From Streptomyces sp. NBC_01669 (GTDB lineage: Bacteria; Actinomycetota; Actinomycetes; Streptomycetales; Streptomycetaceae): a stretch of 64,000 bases of DNA. Both the position numbers and the translations under genes were made by a program. The stretch spans positions 5,394,001 through 5,458,000 of the forward strand of contig NZ_JAPEQG010000001.1 in assembly GCF_026339735.1 (NCBI RefSeq), given 5' to 3'. The notes under the pieces were generated by a model. The model worked only from the letters and a program-made list of their open reading frames with translations. It made no database searches and was not told the DNA's origin. Positions 1 through 10,005 of this stretch are shown here, one piece after another (position 1 is the stretch's first letter; the number at the start of each line of letters is the position of its first letter).

Positions 1-79
1 ATGTGACGAACGGTCTGCAGAAGGGAGTCACCGCCGATCCCCGTGCCCAGGCCCTGGTCAGAGCAGTACGGTCGGCGCT

Positions 80-874
80 ATGACTCCTACCGGTGAATCC
101 AGGTTCGACGGATACGGCGTACTCATCACGGGCGCGGGACAGGGCATCGGCGCGGCCACGGCCCGCCGGCTGGCCTCCGAGGGCGCACGCGTCCTGGTGA
201 CCGATCTGGACGGTGACCGCGCCGAGCACACGGCGGCAGCGATACGGAAGACGGGCGCCACCGCCGAGGCGCTGGCCTGCGACGTGGGCGACCGGCCGGC
301 GGTCGAGGCGGCGGTGGCCCGTGCGGTCGAGGCGTTCGGCACGCTCGACGTGCTGGTCAACAACGCGTACCGCTGCACCCCCGACACCCCGCTCTTCGAG
401 GACGAGCCCGACGACGTCTGGCAGGGCGATCTGGATGCCACGCTCACCGGCCCGTACCGCTGCTCACGGGCAGCACTGCCGCATCTGGTGGCGTCGGGCA
501 GGGGCGCGATCGTCAACATCGGCTCCGTCAACGGCGAGCAGGACTTCGGCAACCACGCCTACAGCGCCGCCAAGGCGGGCCTGGGCAGCCTGACCCGTAC
601 GCTCGCCGGCCACGCCGGTCCGCGCGGGGTCCGCGTCAACCTCGTGGCCCCCGGCACGATCCGCACGGACGCGTGGGCGGACCGCGCCGACGAACTGGAC
701 CGGGTGAGCCCGCTCTACCCCCTCGGCAGGGTCGGTGAACCGGACGACATCGCGGCGGCGGTCGCCTTCCTCGCCTCCCGCGACGCGTCCTGGATCACCG
801 GGACGACGCTGCGGGTCGACGGTGGGCTGCTCGCCGTGAACGCGGGTTTCCGGAGGGCGATCGCGCAGGACTGA
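80..874 (+). CDS. SDR family NAD(P)-dependent oxidoreductase
   Basis: 264-residue short-chain dehydrogenase/reductase of classical length. The N-terminal Rossmann fold shows the glycine motif TGAGQGIG near residue 17. An NNAY stretch follows near residue 95, and the catalytic Ser/Tyr/Lys set is visible, ending in YSAAK near residue 160. The C-terminal ITGTTLRVDGG motif is typical of FabG-like enzymes. Substrate cannot be told from sequence; the family oxidises alcohols or reduces ketones with NAD(P). It stands alone on the plus strand and converges on the EamA transporter. The ATG has no strong Shine-Dalgarno, so the true start could differ slightly. Family assignment is secure, substrate unknown. 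Confidence 0.9.
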   Translation: MTPTGESRFDGYGVLITGAGQGIGAATARRLASEGARVLVTDLDGDRAEHTAAAIRKTGATAEALACDVGDRPAVEAAVARAVEAFGTLDVLVNNAYRCTPDTPLFEDEPDDVWQGDLDATLTGPYRCSRAALPHLVASGRGAIVNIGSVNGEQDFGNHAYSAAKAGLGSLTRTLAGHAGPRGVRVNLVAPGTIRTDAWADRADELDRVSPLYPLGRVGEPDDIAAAVAFLASRDASWITGTTLRVDGGLLAVNAGFRRAIAQD

Positions 875-938
875 GGCCGGTGGGCGGCCCGGCGTGCTGC
901 GCGGGTTGCGCCGACACCCGCGCGCCGCAGCCGCCGCA

Positions 939-961
939 GAACCTGCAGAGGCCTCTGGTTC
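939..961. terminator. Weak hairpin between convergent genes
   Basis: Interrupted inverted repeat (GAACC, AGAGG, CCTCT, GGTTC) with a 3-nt bulge on one side. It lies in the gap between the convergent dehydrogenase and EamA genes, where a bidirectional terminator is expected. No U-tract follows. Nothing else was seen between 875 and 1142. Confidence 0.3.
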
Positions 962-1142
962 CGCAGCCTCCGTTTCCGCTTGAGGATCCGCGGGATGTTC
1001 CGGCTCAGCACCCCCCCGGATCAGCCGGCACCGGCGACGGCGTATGAGCTGCAGCAGCAGCTTTCGCGCCCCGACGCCGCCGACGGTTGCCTGCGCTCCG
1101 TGTCTGCCGTCCGCGCCGGTGCTTCCCCGGACGCCGCCGCGC

Positions 1143-1994
1143 TCAACTCGTGTGCAGCATCAGCCCGATCCCGACCACCATCAGTCCGGCCGCCGCGATC
1201 CTCGGTACGCCGAACCGCTCCTTGAAGAACACCGTCCCTATCGCCGCGCCCACAATGATCGACGACTCGCGCAGGGCGGCGATCGGGGCCAGCGGCGCCT
1301 TCGTCTGCGCCCACAGGACCAGCCCGTAGGCGACCACCGACATGGCCGCGCCCGCCAATCCCCGTGCCGCGTACGGCCGCAGCTGGGCCGCCAGTTGTCC
1401 GCGGCGGCGGTAGAGGGTGTACGCGGGGACGGCGAGCCCCTCCAGGATCATCAGCCAGGCGATGTAGCCGAGCGAGGTGCCGGAGGCCCGGACCCCCACC
1501 CCGTCGACGGTCGTGTACCCGGCGATCGCCAGACCCGTTGCCAGGGCCGCGGCGATCGCCGGCCAGTGCGGGCGGGTCTCCGAGCCCCGGATACCCCACA
1601 GCGCGACGCCGACGAGCCCGGCGCAGGCGACCGCGACACCGGCCGTCGCCCATCCGTCGGGCCGCTCCCCGACGAAGACCGCCGCGAGGACCGTCACCAC
1701 CAGGGGCGCGGTGCCGCGTGCGATCGGATACATCTGGCCGAAGTCGCCGAGCGTGAACGACCTCATCAGCAGCGCCATATAGGCGACGTGCAGGATCGCG
1801 GAGACGATCAGATACGGCCATGCCGCCGCGGCCGGCAGCGGCACGAAGCAGGCGGCGACCGCGCCGAGCAGTGCCCCGCCCCCCGAGATCAGGGTGAAGG
1901 AGAGCAGCTGGTCCTTGATGGCGTGCGCGATGGCGTTCCAACTGGCGTGCGTGATCGCCGCGATCAGGACCGCGCATGCGACCAGCGGCGTCAC
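1143..1994 (-). CDS. EamA/DMT-family transporter
   Basis: 283-residue membrane protein built almost entirely of hydrophobic helices, about ten in two repeats, the architecture of drug/metabolite (EamA) exporters. A GTG start at 1994 is chosen because the protein then begins with the first membrane segment (TPLVACAVLIAAITHASWN) and the start overlaps the stop of the upstream YbaK gene by 4 nt, implying translational coupling. The reading frame is open further upstream, but that extension is arginine-rich and unlike the family. Motifs such as GERPDGWATAGV and FFKERFG sit where EamA proteins have conserved Glu-Arg turns. Substrate unknown; probably a small-metabolite exporter. Confidence 0.85.
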   Translation of the reverse strand: MTPLVACAVLIAAITHASWNAIAHAIKDQLLSFTLISGGGALLGAVAACFVPLPAAAAWPYLIVSAILHVAYMALLMRSFTLGDFGQMYPIARGTAPLVVTVLAAVFVGERPDGWATAGVAVACAGLVGVALWGIRGSETRPHWPAIAAALATGLAIAGYTTVDGVGVRASGTSLGYIAWLMILEGLAVPAYTLYRRRGQLAAQLRPYAARGLAGAAMSVVAYGLVLWAQTKAPLAPIAALRESSIIVGAAIGTVFFKERFGVPRIAAAGLMVVGIGLMLHTS

Positions 1995-2509
1995 TCGGAC
2001 GGCTCGCGCACGTCCACCACGGTGCCGCCGGCATGCCTGATGACCGTCTGGGGATCGAGCGGGAAGACGGTGTGCGGGGTGCCCGCCGCAGCCCACACCA
2101 CGTCGTGGTCGAGCAGCCCGCGGTCGGCCAGCACCCGGGTCTTCGTACGGTGGCCGAAGGGCGGCACACCGCCGATCGCGTACCCGGTGGTCTCCCGGAC
2201 CAGATCGGCCCCGGCGCGCTTGACCTTCCCGACGCCCAGCTCCCGCCGTACGAGCTCCACGTCGACCCGCGAGGAGCCGTCCATCAGGACCAGCACGGGA
2301 GCCCCGTCGGCCTCGAAGATCAGAGACTTGACGATGGCGCTGAGCTCGCAGCCGATGGCGGCGGCGGCCTCGGCGGCGGTACGGGTGGCGTCCGGGAAGC
2401 GGCGGACCTCGACATCGAGACCCAGTTCGCGCAGGGCCTCGGCGAATCGGGGGTGTGCGGCCGAAATGGTCGCTTCGGTCACGGGAGCGGTCGCGTCGGG
2501 AGTACTCAT
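1991..2509 (-). CDS. YbaK/EbsC-family aminoacyl-tRNA deacylase
   Basis: 172-residue single-domain protein of the YbaK/ProX editing family. These enzymes hydrolyse mischarged aminoacyl-tRNAs such as Cys-tRNA(Pro), or act as free-standing editing factors. The domain spans nearly the whole protein: GCELSAIVKSLIF carries the conserved Lys of the active-site helix, and GYAIGGVPPFGH is the hallmark GG.PPxGH loop. The ATG at 2509 gives the standard length. It is first of a two-gene unit with the EamA transporter, overlapping it by 4 nt. Which mischarged tRNA it clears cannot be read from the sequence. Confidence 0.88.
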   Translation of the reverse strand: MSTPDATAPVTEATISAAHPRFAEALRELGLDVEVRRFPDATRTAAEAAAAIGCELSAIVKSLIFEADGAPVLVLMDGSSRVDVELVRRELGVGKVKRAGADLVRETTGYAIGGVPPFGHRTKTRVLADRGLLDHDVVWAAAGTPHTVFPLDPQTVIRHAGGTVVDVREPSE

Positions 2510-2591
2510 GCCCCGCACGCTAGCGGCCGCCCAGCGGGGCACGCGATCCGGTTTCGGCAACCGGACCCCCTCCGTCCGGTCGGCTCGGGCG

Positions 2592-4229
2592 TCACGGCCC
2601 CGCGCGCAGTACCTGGGCCACCACCGGCCCCGCCGCGTCGCCGCCGTGGCCACCGGACTGGACGACCGCCGCGGCCGCGAGGTCGTTGCTGAAGCCGGTG
2701 AACCAGCTGTTGGACGTGGCCTGTCCGTCGACCTCCGCCGAACCGGTCTTCGCACCCTTGTCGCCGCCGACCGAGGCCATCGCCGCCTTGCCGGTGCCCC
2801 AGCTCGCGGTCTGCCGCATCATGTTGGACACCTGCTGCGCGACGGACCCGGGCAGCGAGCGGGACGCGGTGGCCAGCTGACGGCCGTCCAGGTCCTGCGG
2901 TACGAGGACCGGCTGGCGGAAGGTGCCGTTCTTCGCGGTGGCGGTGATGGACGCCATGTTGAGTGCGTTCATCTGGATGGTGCCCTGGCCGATGTACTGC
3001 GCGGCGGCCTCACCGCCGACGGCCTCGGGCACGCTGCCGTCGAAGGACGCGACGCCGGTCTTCCAGTCGAGGCCGATCCCGAAGACGTCCCGGGCCTCCT
3101 TGGCCAGTGCGGCGTCGTCCTTGGTGTCGTCGATGAGCTTGATGAAGGCGGTGTTGCACGACCGGGCGAAGCTGGTGGTGAGGGTGCCGTCCGGGATGGA
3201 GAACCCTTCCAGGTTCTGGAACGTGCGGCCCTGGTACATCGCGGTCTTCGGGCACTCGATCTTCTGGTTCGCGCCGGCGAGTCCCTTCTCGATCAGCATC
3301 GACGCGGTCACGATCTTCATCGTCGAACCGGGCGCCTGCTTGCCGAGCATGGCCGCGTTGAACCCGGTCGCAGGGTTGTTGGCGACCGCGCGGATCGAGC
3401 CGGTGGACGGCCGGACGGCGACCACCGAGGCCTGGGAGTACCGCTTGACGGCCTGCTCGGCCGCCGCCTGGACATGCGCGTCCAGCGTGGTCTGCAGCGT
3501 GCCCGGCTTCCCCTTGGACAGCGTCAGCAGCGTCTTGTCCGGGGTGTTCTCGTCCGCCGACTCGATCCAGGTCTCGATACCCGCGGTGCCGCCGGCCTTC
3601 TCCCCGTACTTCTCGCGCAGCGCGTCCAGGATCGGCCCCAGCGACGGGTACTTCTCCTTCGTCAGCACCTTGCCGTTGTGGTCGAGCGCCTCGATGGACG
3701 GGGCCGACGCCTCGCCGGTCTTCAGCGTTTCGCCGTCCGCCAGGTCCGGATGGATCACGGACGGTTTCCAGTCGATCAGCGGCCGACCGGTGGTCAGGCC
3801 GCGCACGACGGTCAGTTCCGAGGAGTACGACCAGGGCTTGGACTTCCCCTCGAAGCTCACCGTCGCCTTCACGGTGAACGGGACCGTCGAGCCGGTTGCC
3901 GGGCCCGGGGTGATCACGGCCTTGGTGACGTGGGCCTGGTCGCTGTATCCGCTGAGGGCCGGTTCGGCGTCGACCGCGTTGTTGGTGAGCTGGGACGCGT
4001 CGGAAGCCTGGCCGGCCGCCCAGGCCTTGAGGAACTTCTCCGACGTCTCGCTGATCTCCGCCTTGCTCGGCGGGCCGGTCTTCACCTCGGCGGAGGTGGA
4101 GCGTCCGTCCGTACCGCCGCCCCCGCTGCCGCCGAACCCGTCGAGGACGTTGTACGCCCCGTACCCCACCCCGCCGACGACCAGCACAAACACTCCGCCG
4201 ATGACGGCGACCTTCGTTCCGCTGCGCAT
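2592..4229 (-). CDS. Penicillin-binding protein with MecA-type N-terminal domain
   Basis: 545-residue membrane-anchored transpeptidase that cross-links peptidoglycan outside the membrane. Residues 7-27 form the N-terminal membrane anchor, followed by a Gly/Ser linker. An NTF2-like MecA_N-type region covers roughly 55-165, then a dimerisation segment, then the transpeptidase. The active-site motifs are all present: STMK (302-305, nucleophile Ser302), SCN (357-359) and KTG (494-496). This places it in class B. It sits just downstream of the O-mannosyltransferase on the same strand with a 133-nt gap. It resembles the PBPs at the equivalent S. coelicolor position (from memory); sporulation or accessory wall synthesis is an inference. 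Confidence 0.92.
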   Translation of the reverse strand: MRSGTKVAVIGGVFVLVVGGVGYGAYNVLDGFGGSGGGGTDGRSTSAEVKTGPPSKAEISETSEKFLKAWAAGQASDASQLTNNAVDAEPALSGYSDQAHVTKAVITPGPATGSTVPFTVKATVSFEGKSKPWSYSSELTVVRGLTTGRPLIDWKPSVIHPDLADGETLKTGEASAPSIEALDHNGKVLTKEKYPSLGPILDALREKYGEKAGGTAGIETWIESADENTPDKTLLTLSKGKPGTLQTTLDAHVQAAAEQAVKRYSQASVVAVRPSTGSIRAVANNPATGFNAAMLGKQAPGSTMKIVTASMLIEKGLAGANQKIECPKTAMYQGRTFQNLEGFSIPDGTLTTSFARSCNTAFIKLIDDTKDDAALAKEARDVFGIGLDWKTGVASFDGSVPEAVGGEAAAQYIGQGTIQMNALNMASITATAKNGTFRQPVLVPQDLDGRQLATASRSLPGSVAQQVSNMMRQTASWGTGKAAMASVGGDKGAKTGSAEVDGQATSNSWFTGFSNDLAAAAVVQSGGHGGDAAGPVVAQVLRAGP

Positions 4230-4362
4230 CTGTGCAGTCCCCCTCCCCAGGAGGCTCCCTTGAACACGTTCAAGAGAGCGCTTGTGGGCACTTTACGGGA
4301 CGGTAGTGACAGCGGGGGCTGTTGTTATCGGAACGCGATCCGCAACGGCGTGAACAGTTCGG

Positions 4363-6141
4363 TCAAATCCAGGTATCCAGCCACATGCGGTTGCGCCAGG
4401 AGTTCTCCGGAATGGGCGTCCCCGTATACAGCGGCCAGAAATAGATGAGATTCCAGACAATCAGCAGAACGAGTACGCCGGCCGCAATGGCCCCCCATGT
4501 CCTCCGCCGCTCACCGGACGGATCGCCGGACACCAGACCCAGTTCCCACTTGGGCCCGGTGCCCGCAGCAGGGCCGAGCATCGCGCCGATCATCATCGCC
4601 ACCGCGAGACAGAGGAACGGCACGAAGACGACCGCGTAGAACAGGAAGATCGTCCGCTCCTGGTAGAGGAACCAGGGCAGCCAGCCCGCCGCCACACCGC
4701 ACGCGATCGCACCCGCCCGCCAGTCGCGGCGGAAGAACCAGCGCCACAGCACGTACAGCAGCGCGAAGCACGCCGCCCACCACAGCAGCGGTGTGCCGAT
4801 CGCCAGGACCTCGCGGGCGCACTTGCCGGTCGCCGAGCTCGTGCAGCCGTTCTGCTCCTCGTAGAAGTACGAGACGGGACGGCCCAGGATGATCCAGCTC
4901 CAGGGGTTCGACTGGTACGTGTGCCCCGAGGTCAGGTTCACGTGGAACTCGTAGACCTGGTACTCGTAGTGCCACAGGCTGCGCAGCCAGTCCGGCAGCC
5001 AGGTCCAGTTGCCGCCCGATCCGTCGGTCGTCGCCCAGTTCCGGTAGTAGCCGTGGCGCTCGGGGTCGTTCTTGATGATCCAGCCGGTCCAGGACGCGAG
5101 GTACGTCAGGATCGCGACCGGCACCGTCGAGACGAACGCCGGCAGCAGGTCGCGCTTGATCACCGCCTGGTACGGGCGGACCGCGCCGGCCGTCCGGCGG
5201 GCGCCGACATCCCACAACACCGTCATCAGGCCGAACGCGACCAGGATGTACAGCCCGTTCCACTTCGTGCCGAACGCCAGGCCCAGCGAGAGCCCCGCAG
5301 CGATCCGCCACGGCCGCCACCCCAGCCGCAGCGTCTCCGCGACCTGTGTGTCCGGGCGCAACACGCCCTCGGCGTCGACCGGCAGCGCCGCAGCCAGCCT
5401 GCGCCGCGCCCAGTCCCGGTCGATCAGCAGGCAGCCGAACGCCCCCAGCACGAAGAACATCAGCACCAGGTCCAGCAGCGCCGTGCGGCTCATCACGAAG
5501 TGCAGCCCGTCGACGGCGAGCAGCGCGCCCGCCAGACATCCCAGGAACGTCGAACGGAACAGCCGCCGCCCGATCCTGCACAGCATCAGCACCGACAGCG
5601 TGCCGAGCACCGCCACCATGAACCGCCAGCCGAACGGCGTGAACCCGAAGAGCTGCTCACCGAACCCGATGATCCACTTACCGACCGGCGGATGCACCAC
5701 ATAACCGGGCTCCGTCGGCACCGGCACCAGCGACGGGTCGGCCAGGATCGACTTGTCGACGTCCTTCGGCCAGGACCCCTCATACCCCTGCTTGATCAGG
5801 GCCCAGGAGTCCTTGGCGTAGTACGTCTCATCGAATATCACCGCCTTCGGGCTGCCCAGGTGCCAGAACCGCAGCACCCCGGCGACCAGTGCCACCAGCA
5901 GTGGCCCGCCCCAGGCCGACCACCGCACCAGCCGGTCGGCCGTCGGCGGGGACACCCCCAGCACAGCCCAGAGCTGCTGTCCCGGCCGGGTGTACGGCGG
6001 GACCAGCCGTTCACGCAGCCCGATTACGGACCGGGGCGCATGGCCGAAGCGGCGCAGCCGCTGCTGCCAGGACGGGAGCTCTTCACCGTGCTGGTTCCCG
6101 GCGTCTTGACCCTGCTGGGCTTCGGGCGCAGTACTCGTCAC
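4363..6141 (-). CDS. pmt: Protein O-mannosyltransferase (dolichyl-phosphate-mannose-protein mannosyltransferase)
   Basis: 592-residue polytopic membrane enzyme of the GT39/PMT family. It transfers mannose from polyprenyl-phosphate-mannose to Ser/Thr of proteins exported across the membrane. The first loop carries the FDETYYAKD motif with the essential Asp-Glu pair, and HPPVGKWIIGFGE follows in the second half of that loop; many hydrophobic helices follow. The GTG at 6141 gives the length expected for actinobacterial Pmt; the frame is open upstream but that would run into rsmI. It is divergent from rsmI with about 60 nt between starts. In S. coelicolor the orthologue is needed for phage phiC31 infection and for glycosylating lipoproteins. 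Confidence 0.92.
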   Translation of the reverse strand: MTSTAPEAQQGQDAGNQHGEELPSWQQRLRRFGHAPRSVIGLRERLVPPYTRPGQQLWAVLGVSPPTADRLVRWSAWGGPLLVALVAGVLRFWHLGSPKAVIFDETYYAKDSWALIKQGYEGSWPKDVDKSILADPSLVPVPTEPGYVVHPPVGKWIIGFGEQLFGFTPFGWRFMVAVLGTLSVLMLCRIGRRLFRSTFLGCLAGALLAVDGLHFVMSRTALLDLVLMFFVLGAFGCLLIDRDWARRRLAAALPVDAEGVLRPDTQVAETLRLGWRPWRIAAGLSLGLAFGTKWNGLYILVAFGLMTVLWDVGARRTAGAVRPYQAVIKRDLLPAFVSTVPVAILTYLASWTGWIIKNDPERHGYYRNWATTDGSGGNWTWLPDWLRSLWHYEYQVYEFHVNLTSGHTYQSNPWSWIILGRPVSYFYEEQNGCTSSATGKCAREVLAIGTPLLWWAACFALLYVLWRWFFRRDWRAGAIACGVAAGWLPWFLYQERTIFLFYAVVFVPFLCLAVAMMIGAMLGPAAGTGPKWELGLVSGDPSGERRRTWGAIAAGVLVLLIVWNLIYFWPLYTGTPIPENSWRNRMWLDTWI

Positions 6142-6203
6142 CGCGCCATCGTAGGGAACGCATCTGTGCGACTGCTGTCGTCCGTGCTGGGAGGATGGCT
6201 GAT

Positions 6204-7088
6204 GTGACTGGAACGACTGGAACGCTGGTACTCGCAGGGACCCCCATCGGCGATGTGGCGGACGCCCCGCCACGGCTTGCCGCCGAACTGGAGACGGCCG
6301 ATGTCGTCGCCGCGGAGGACACCCGTCGGCTGCGCCGCCTGACGCAGGCGCTCGGCATCCACACCACGGGGCGTGTCGTCTCCTACTTCGAGGGCAACGA
6401 GTCGGCCCGTACGCCCGAACTCGTCGAGGCGCTGATGGGCGGCGCCCGGGTGCTGCTGGTCACGGACGCCGGGATGCCGTCGGTCTCCGACCCCGGCTAC
6501 CGGCTCGTCGCCGCCGCCGTGGAGAAGGACATCAAGGTCACCGCGGTCCCCGGCCCGTCCGCCGTGCTCACCGCGCTCGCGCTGTCGGGGCTGCCCGTCG
6601 ACCGGTTCTGCTTCGAGGGGTTCCTGCCGCGCAAGGCCGGCGAGCGGCTCGGCCGGCTCCGTGAGGTCGCCGACGAACGTCGCACCATGGTCTTCTTCGA
6701 GGCCCCGCACCGACTCGACGACACCCTCGCCGCGATGGCCGAGGTGTTCGGCAGCGACCGCCGGGCCGCCGTGTGCCGGGAGCTGACCAAGACGTACGAG
6801 GAAGTGAAGCGCGGCCCACTGGGCGATCTCGCGGTCTGGGCGGCCGAAGGCGTACGCGGCGAGATCACCGTCGTCGTCGAGGGCGCTGCGGAATCGGCGG
6901 AGGAACTGGACGCCGCCGAGCTGGTGCGCAGGGTGCAGGTGCGCGAGGAGGCGGGGGAGCGGCGCAAGGAGGCGATCGCCGCCGTCGCCGCGGCCGCCGG
7001 GCTGCCCAAACGCGATGTTTTCGATGCGGTCGTCGCGGCAAAGAATGCGGCGCGGACCGGCCCAGCAGAAGGCAAAGGGCTATCGTGA
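6204..7088 (+). CDS. rsmI: 16S rRNA (cytidine-1402-2'-O)-methyltransferase RsmI
   Basis: 294-residue tetrapyrrole-methylase-fold enzyme that 2'-O-methylates C1402 in the decoding centre of 16S rRNA using SAM. The start of the domain LVLAGTPIGDVADAP, the VAAEDTRR loop, VTDAGMPSVSDPGYR and AVPGPSAVLTALALSG are all diagnostic of RsmI. The GTG at 6204 is preferred because the GGGAGG Shine-Dalgarno at 6189-6194 lies 9 nt upstream. The ATG at 6195 abuts that site and would add three residues. It is transcribed divergently from pmt and followed, after about 160 nt, by a small zinc-motif protein. Confidence 0.93.
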   Translation: MTGTTGTLVLAGTPIGDVADAPPRLAAELETADVVAAEDTRRLRRLTQALGIHTTGRVVSYFEGNESARTPELVEALMGGARVLLVTDAGMPSVSDPGYRLVAAAVEKDIKVTAVPGPSAVLTALALSGLPVDRFCFEGFLPRKAGERLGRLREVADERRTMVFFEAPHRLDDTLAAMAEVFGSDRRAAVCRELTKTYEEVKRGPLGDLAVWAAEGVRGEITVVVEGAAESAEELDAAELVRRVQVREEAGERRKEAIAAVAAAAGLPKRDVFDAVVAAKNAARTGPAEGKGLS

Positions 7089-7247
7089 AAAGCAAAGCGC
7101 GAGCCGCGCACCGGCCACTTTTGCCACGAGAAGGCCAAGACCGCTCCAACACTCGACAGGACCTGGTGCGCTCCCGCCGGTAAAGGCGTCCACTGAATCA
7201 GGGACGCATTCTCCGGAGTGCTTGTCCGGCGGACAAGAGGAGCAGGC

Positions 7248-7628
7248 ATGAGCGAGATCGCAGCAACCACCGTGCATGAGGCGTATGCCTTCGCCTGTAT
7301 GGGTTGCGGACATGGTTGGGAACAGGTCTACGACATCGAGCACCACACGGACGGCCGCGGTCAGCCCTTCGTCGTGTACCGCGTGCAGGGGCAGCTCGTT
7401 CCCTCACCGCTGAACCGGCTCACCTGCCTCAACTGCGACGGGCACAAGGTCCGCATCATGCGCGCCGGGCAGGTCTCCTCCATCGCGGAAACCCTGCGAC
7501 GCCTGAACTTCGCGACCCCGACCGGCGCCACCGCCGGGCCGATACCGTCCTCGGAGAGCGCGTCGGAGCGCTCCCCGCGCCAGTGGCGTTTCGTGCATAT
7601 GTTTCGCGCGCGGCAGCGCGGTAAGTGA
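7248..7628 (+). CDS. Conserved small protein with two CxxC-type zinc motifs
   Basis: 126-residue protein with no recognised catalytic domain. It has two cysteine pairs, CMGCG near residue 18 and CLNCDG near residue 65, spaced as in a zinc ribbon, with a conserved-looking WEQVYDIEHH segment between them. The last 35 residues are Ser/Thr/Pro and Arg rich and probably disordered. The ATG at 7248 follows a GAGGAG Shine-Dalgarno. It lies between rsmI and tatD on the same strand. A nucleic-acid or protein-binding zinc ribbon is the simplest reading; no function is assigned. Confidence 0.75.
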   Translation: MSEIAATTVHEAYAFACMGCGHGWEQVYDIEHHTDGRGQPFVVYRVQGQLVPSPLNRLTCLNCDGHKVRIMRAGQVSSIAETLRRLNFATPTGATAGPIPSSESASERSPRQWRFVHMFRARQRGK

Positions 7629-7669
7629 GGTCCGGGCCCGGTGACACCGGGCTCTCATAGGATCGCCCT

Positions 7670-8536
<867 letters not shown>

Positions 8537-8570
8537 CGCATCATCCATGACGGTGTGCAGTCGTGCCGCT

Positions 8571-8599
8571 TTGGAGAGTGACGGAAGGTCCACTATCGT
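8571..8599 (+). promoter_or_regulatory. Candidate rpfB promoter
   Basis: TTGGAG (8571-8576) and TATCGT (8594-8599) are separated by exactly 17 nt, a fair match to a vegetative -35/-10 pair. Transcription would begin about 8605, some 40 nt before the GTG at 8647. It would exclude the in-frame upstream start at 8563, which lies before the promoter. Confidence 0.4.
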
Positions 8600-8646
8600 C
8601 CCGGACGCCCCTCGGGCGACCGGACGGACGGATCTTCTGGAGCGTC

Positions 8647-10005
8647 GTGAGCAATCTGCAGGGCAGTCACCGTGCGGCAACGGGCAGGGGCGGCACGGCG
8701 GTGGAGACGCCGCCGAGCGTCCCCGCGCCGCTGTCGTTCCAAGAGCCGGTCCATGAGTCGTTCCACGAGGAGGAGACCCTCGTCGCCCCGTGGCCGGTCC
8801 ACGAACCGACCGTCGTCGATGCCCAGGCGCCCCCTCCCGCCCCCGCGGGCATCCGCACCGGCGGCCGGGCCGAGGCCCGGCGGGCCGCGCGGCGGCACAG
8901 GGCCCCCGTCCGCCCGGAGAACCTGCGCCGGCTCGTCCCGCAGGCCCTGGTCGTCGCCTTCCTGGCAGGCGGCACCACCGCCTTCCTCGCCGACGACAAG
9001 GCGGTGGAACTCACTGTCGACGGGGAGCCGCGCACCCTGCACACGTTCGCCGACGACATCGACGAACTCCTCGACGAGCAGGGCGTCACCGTCGGCGCCC
9101 ATGACGTCATCACCCCCGCGCGCGGCAGTGAGCTCGAGAACGGCGACGAGATCACCGTCCGGCACAGCCGCCCGGTGACCCTCACCCTCGACGGGGTCCG
9201 GCGCCGGGTGTGGACCACCGCCGACACGGTCGACGGCGCCCTGCGCCAGCTCGGGGTGCGCGCCGAGGGGGCGTACCTCTCCGCGACCCGCTCCTCCGCG
9301 ATCGGCCGGACCGGGCTCGCCCTGGACGTCCGTACCGAACGCACCGTGACCTTCATGGCCGACGGCCGGGAACGCACTGTCCGCACCAACGCCGCGACCG
9401 TCCGCGAGGCCATCGACGAGGCGGGCATCACGCTGCGCGGCGAGGACACCACCTCCGTGGACCCGCAGAGCTTCCCGCGCGACGGCCAGACGGTCTCCGT
9501 GATGCGGATCACCGGCTCCCGCGAGGTGCGTGAGGAGCTCATCCCGTACGCCGAGCAACGCTCCGAGGACCCCTCGCTCTTCGCCGGTACGGAAGTCGTC
9601 GAGCGCGAGGGCAGGCCGGGCGCCCGCCGGATCACGTACGCCGTGCGGACCGTCAACGGCGTCCGGCAGCGGCCCCGCGCACTGGACGCGGAGACCGTCC
9701 GCACGCCGGTCGACCGGATCGTGAGGGTCGGCACCGGGCGGCGGCCGCAGTCGGTGGCGGACGTGGACGGGCTGAACTGGGCCGGGCTCGCGGCCTGCGA
9801 GTCCGGCGGCCGGGCCGGGGCGGTCGACGCCAGTGGCACGTACGGCGGGCTGTACCAGTTCGACACGCACACCTGGAATGCCCTCGGTGGCAGAGGACGC
9901 CCGCAGGACGCCCCGGCGTCCGAGCAGACGTTCCGGGCGAAGAAGCTCTACGTGCAACGGGGGGCGAGCCCGTGGCCGCACTGCGGCCGTAGGCTTACCG
10001 GGTGA
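8647..10005 (+). CDS. rpfB: Resuscitation-promoting factor RpfB (DUF348/G5/transglycosylase-like)
   Basis: 452-residue secreted wall hydrolase. After about 85 Pro/Ala/Arg-rich residues comes one hydrophobic anchor (LVPQALVVAFLAGGTTAFLA). Three DUF348 repeats follow, each with a DELL.EQGV-like core, then a G5 domain carrying EELIPY and EGRPGARRITY. The C-terminal 75-80 residues are the Rpf catalytic domain (LNWAGLAACESGG with the catalytic Glu, then TYGGLYQFDTHTWNALGG). Rpfs cleave peptidoglycan to help dormant cells or spores resume growth. The GTG at 8647 has a GGAG 5 nt upstream. Its stop overlaps the rsmA start by 4 nt, so it is coupled to rsmA. Full RpfB architecture and tatD/rsmA/ispE context match M. 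tuberculosis rpfB. Confidence 0.93.
   Translation: MSNLQGSHRAATGRGGTAVETPPSVPAPLSFQEPVHESFHEEETLVAPWPVHEPTVVDAQAPPPAPAGIRTGGRAEARRAARRHRAPVRPENLRRLVPQALVVAFLAGGTTAFLADDKAVELTVDGEPRTLHTFADDIDELLDEQGVTVGAHDVITPARGSELENGDEITVRHSRPVTLTLDGVRRRVWTTADTVDGALRQLGVRAEGAYLSATRSSAIGRTGLALDVRTERTVTFMADGRERTVRTNAATVREAIDEAGITLRGEDTTSVDPQSFPRDGQTVSVMRITGSREVREELIPYAEQRSEDPSLFAGTEVVEREGRPGARRITYAVRTVNGVRQRPRALDAETVRTPVDRIVRVGTGRRPQSVADVDGLNWAGLAACESGGRAGAVDASGTYGGLYQFDTHTWNALGGRGRPQDAPASEQTFRAKKLYVQRGASPWPHCGRRLTG

Noticed and set aside
1044..4448. Plus-strand open frame of over 1100 codons opposite EamA, YbaK and the PBP
   Set aside because: Shadow of three real minus-strand genes; no domain in the translation.
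6195..6203. ATG start for rsmI three codons upstream
   Set aside because: The Shine-Dalgarno ends directly at this ATG, leaving no spacing, while the GTG at 6204 has normal spacing. The difference is only three residues.
8537..8646. Riboswitch before rpfB
   Set aside because: Looked for a c-di-AMP (ydaO-type) leader because other Streptomyces rpf genes have one. The gap is only about 110 nt and already holds a promoter-like pair, too short for that element.
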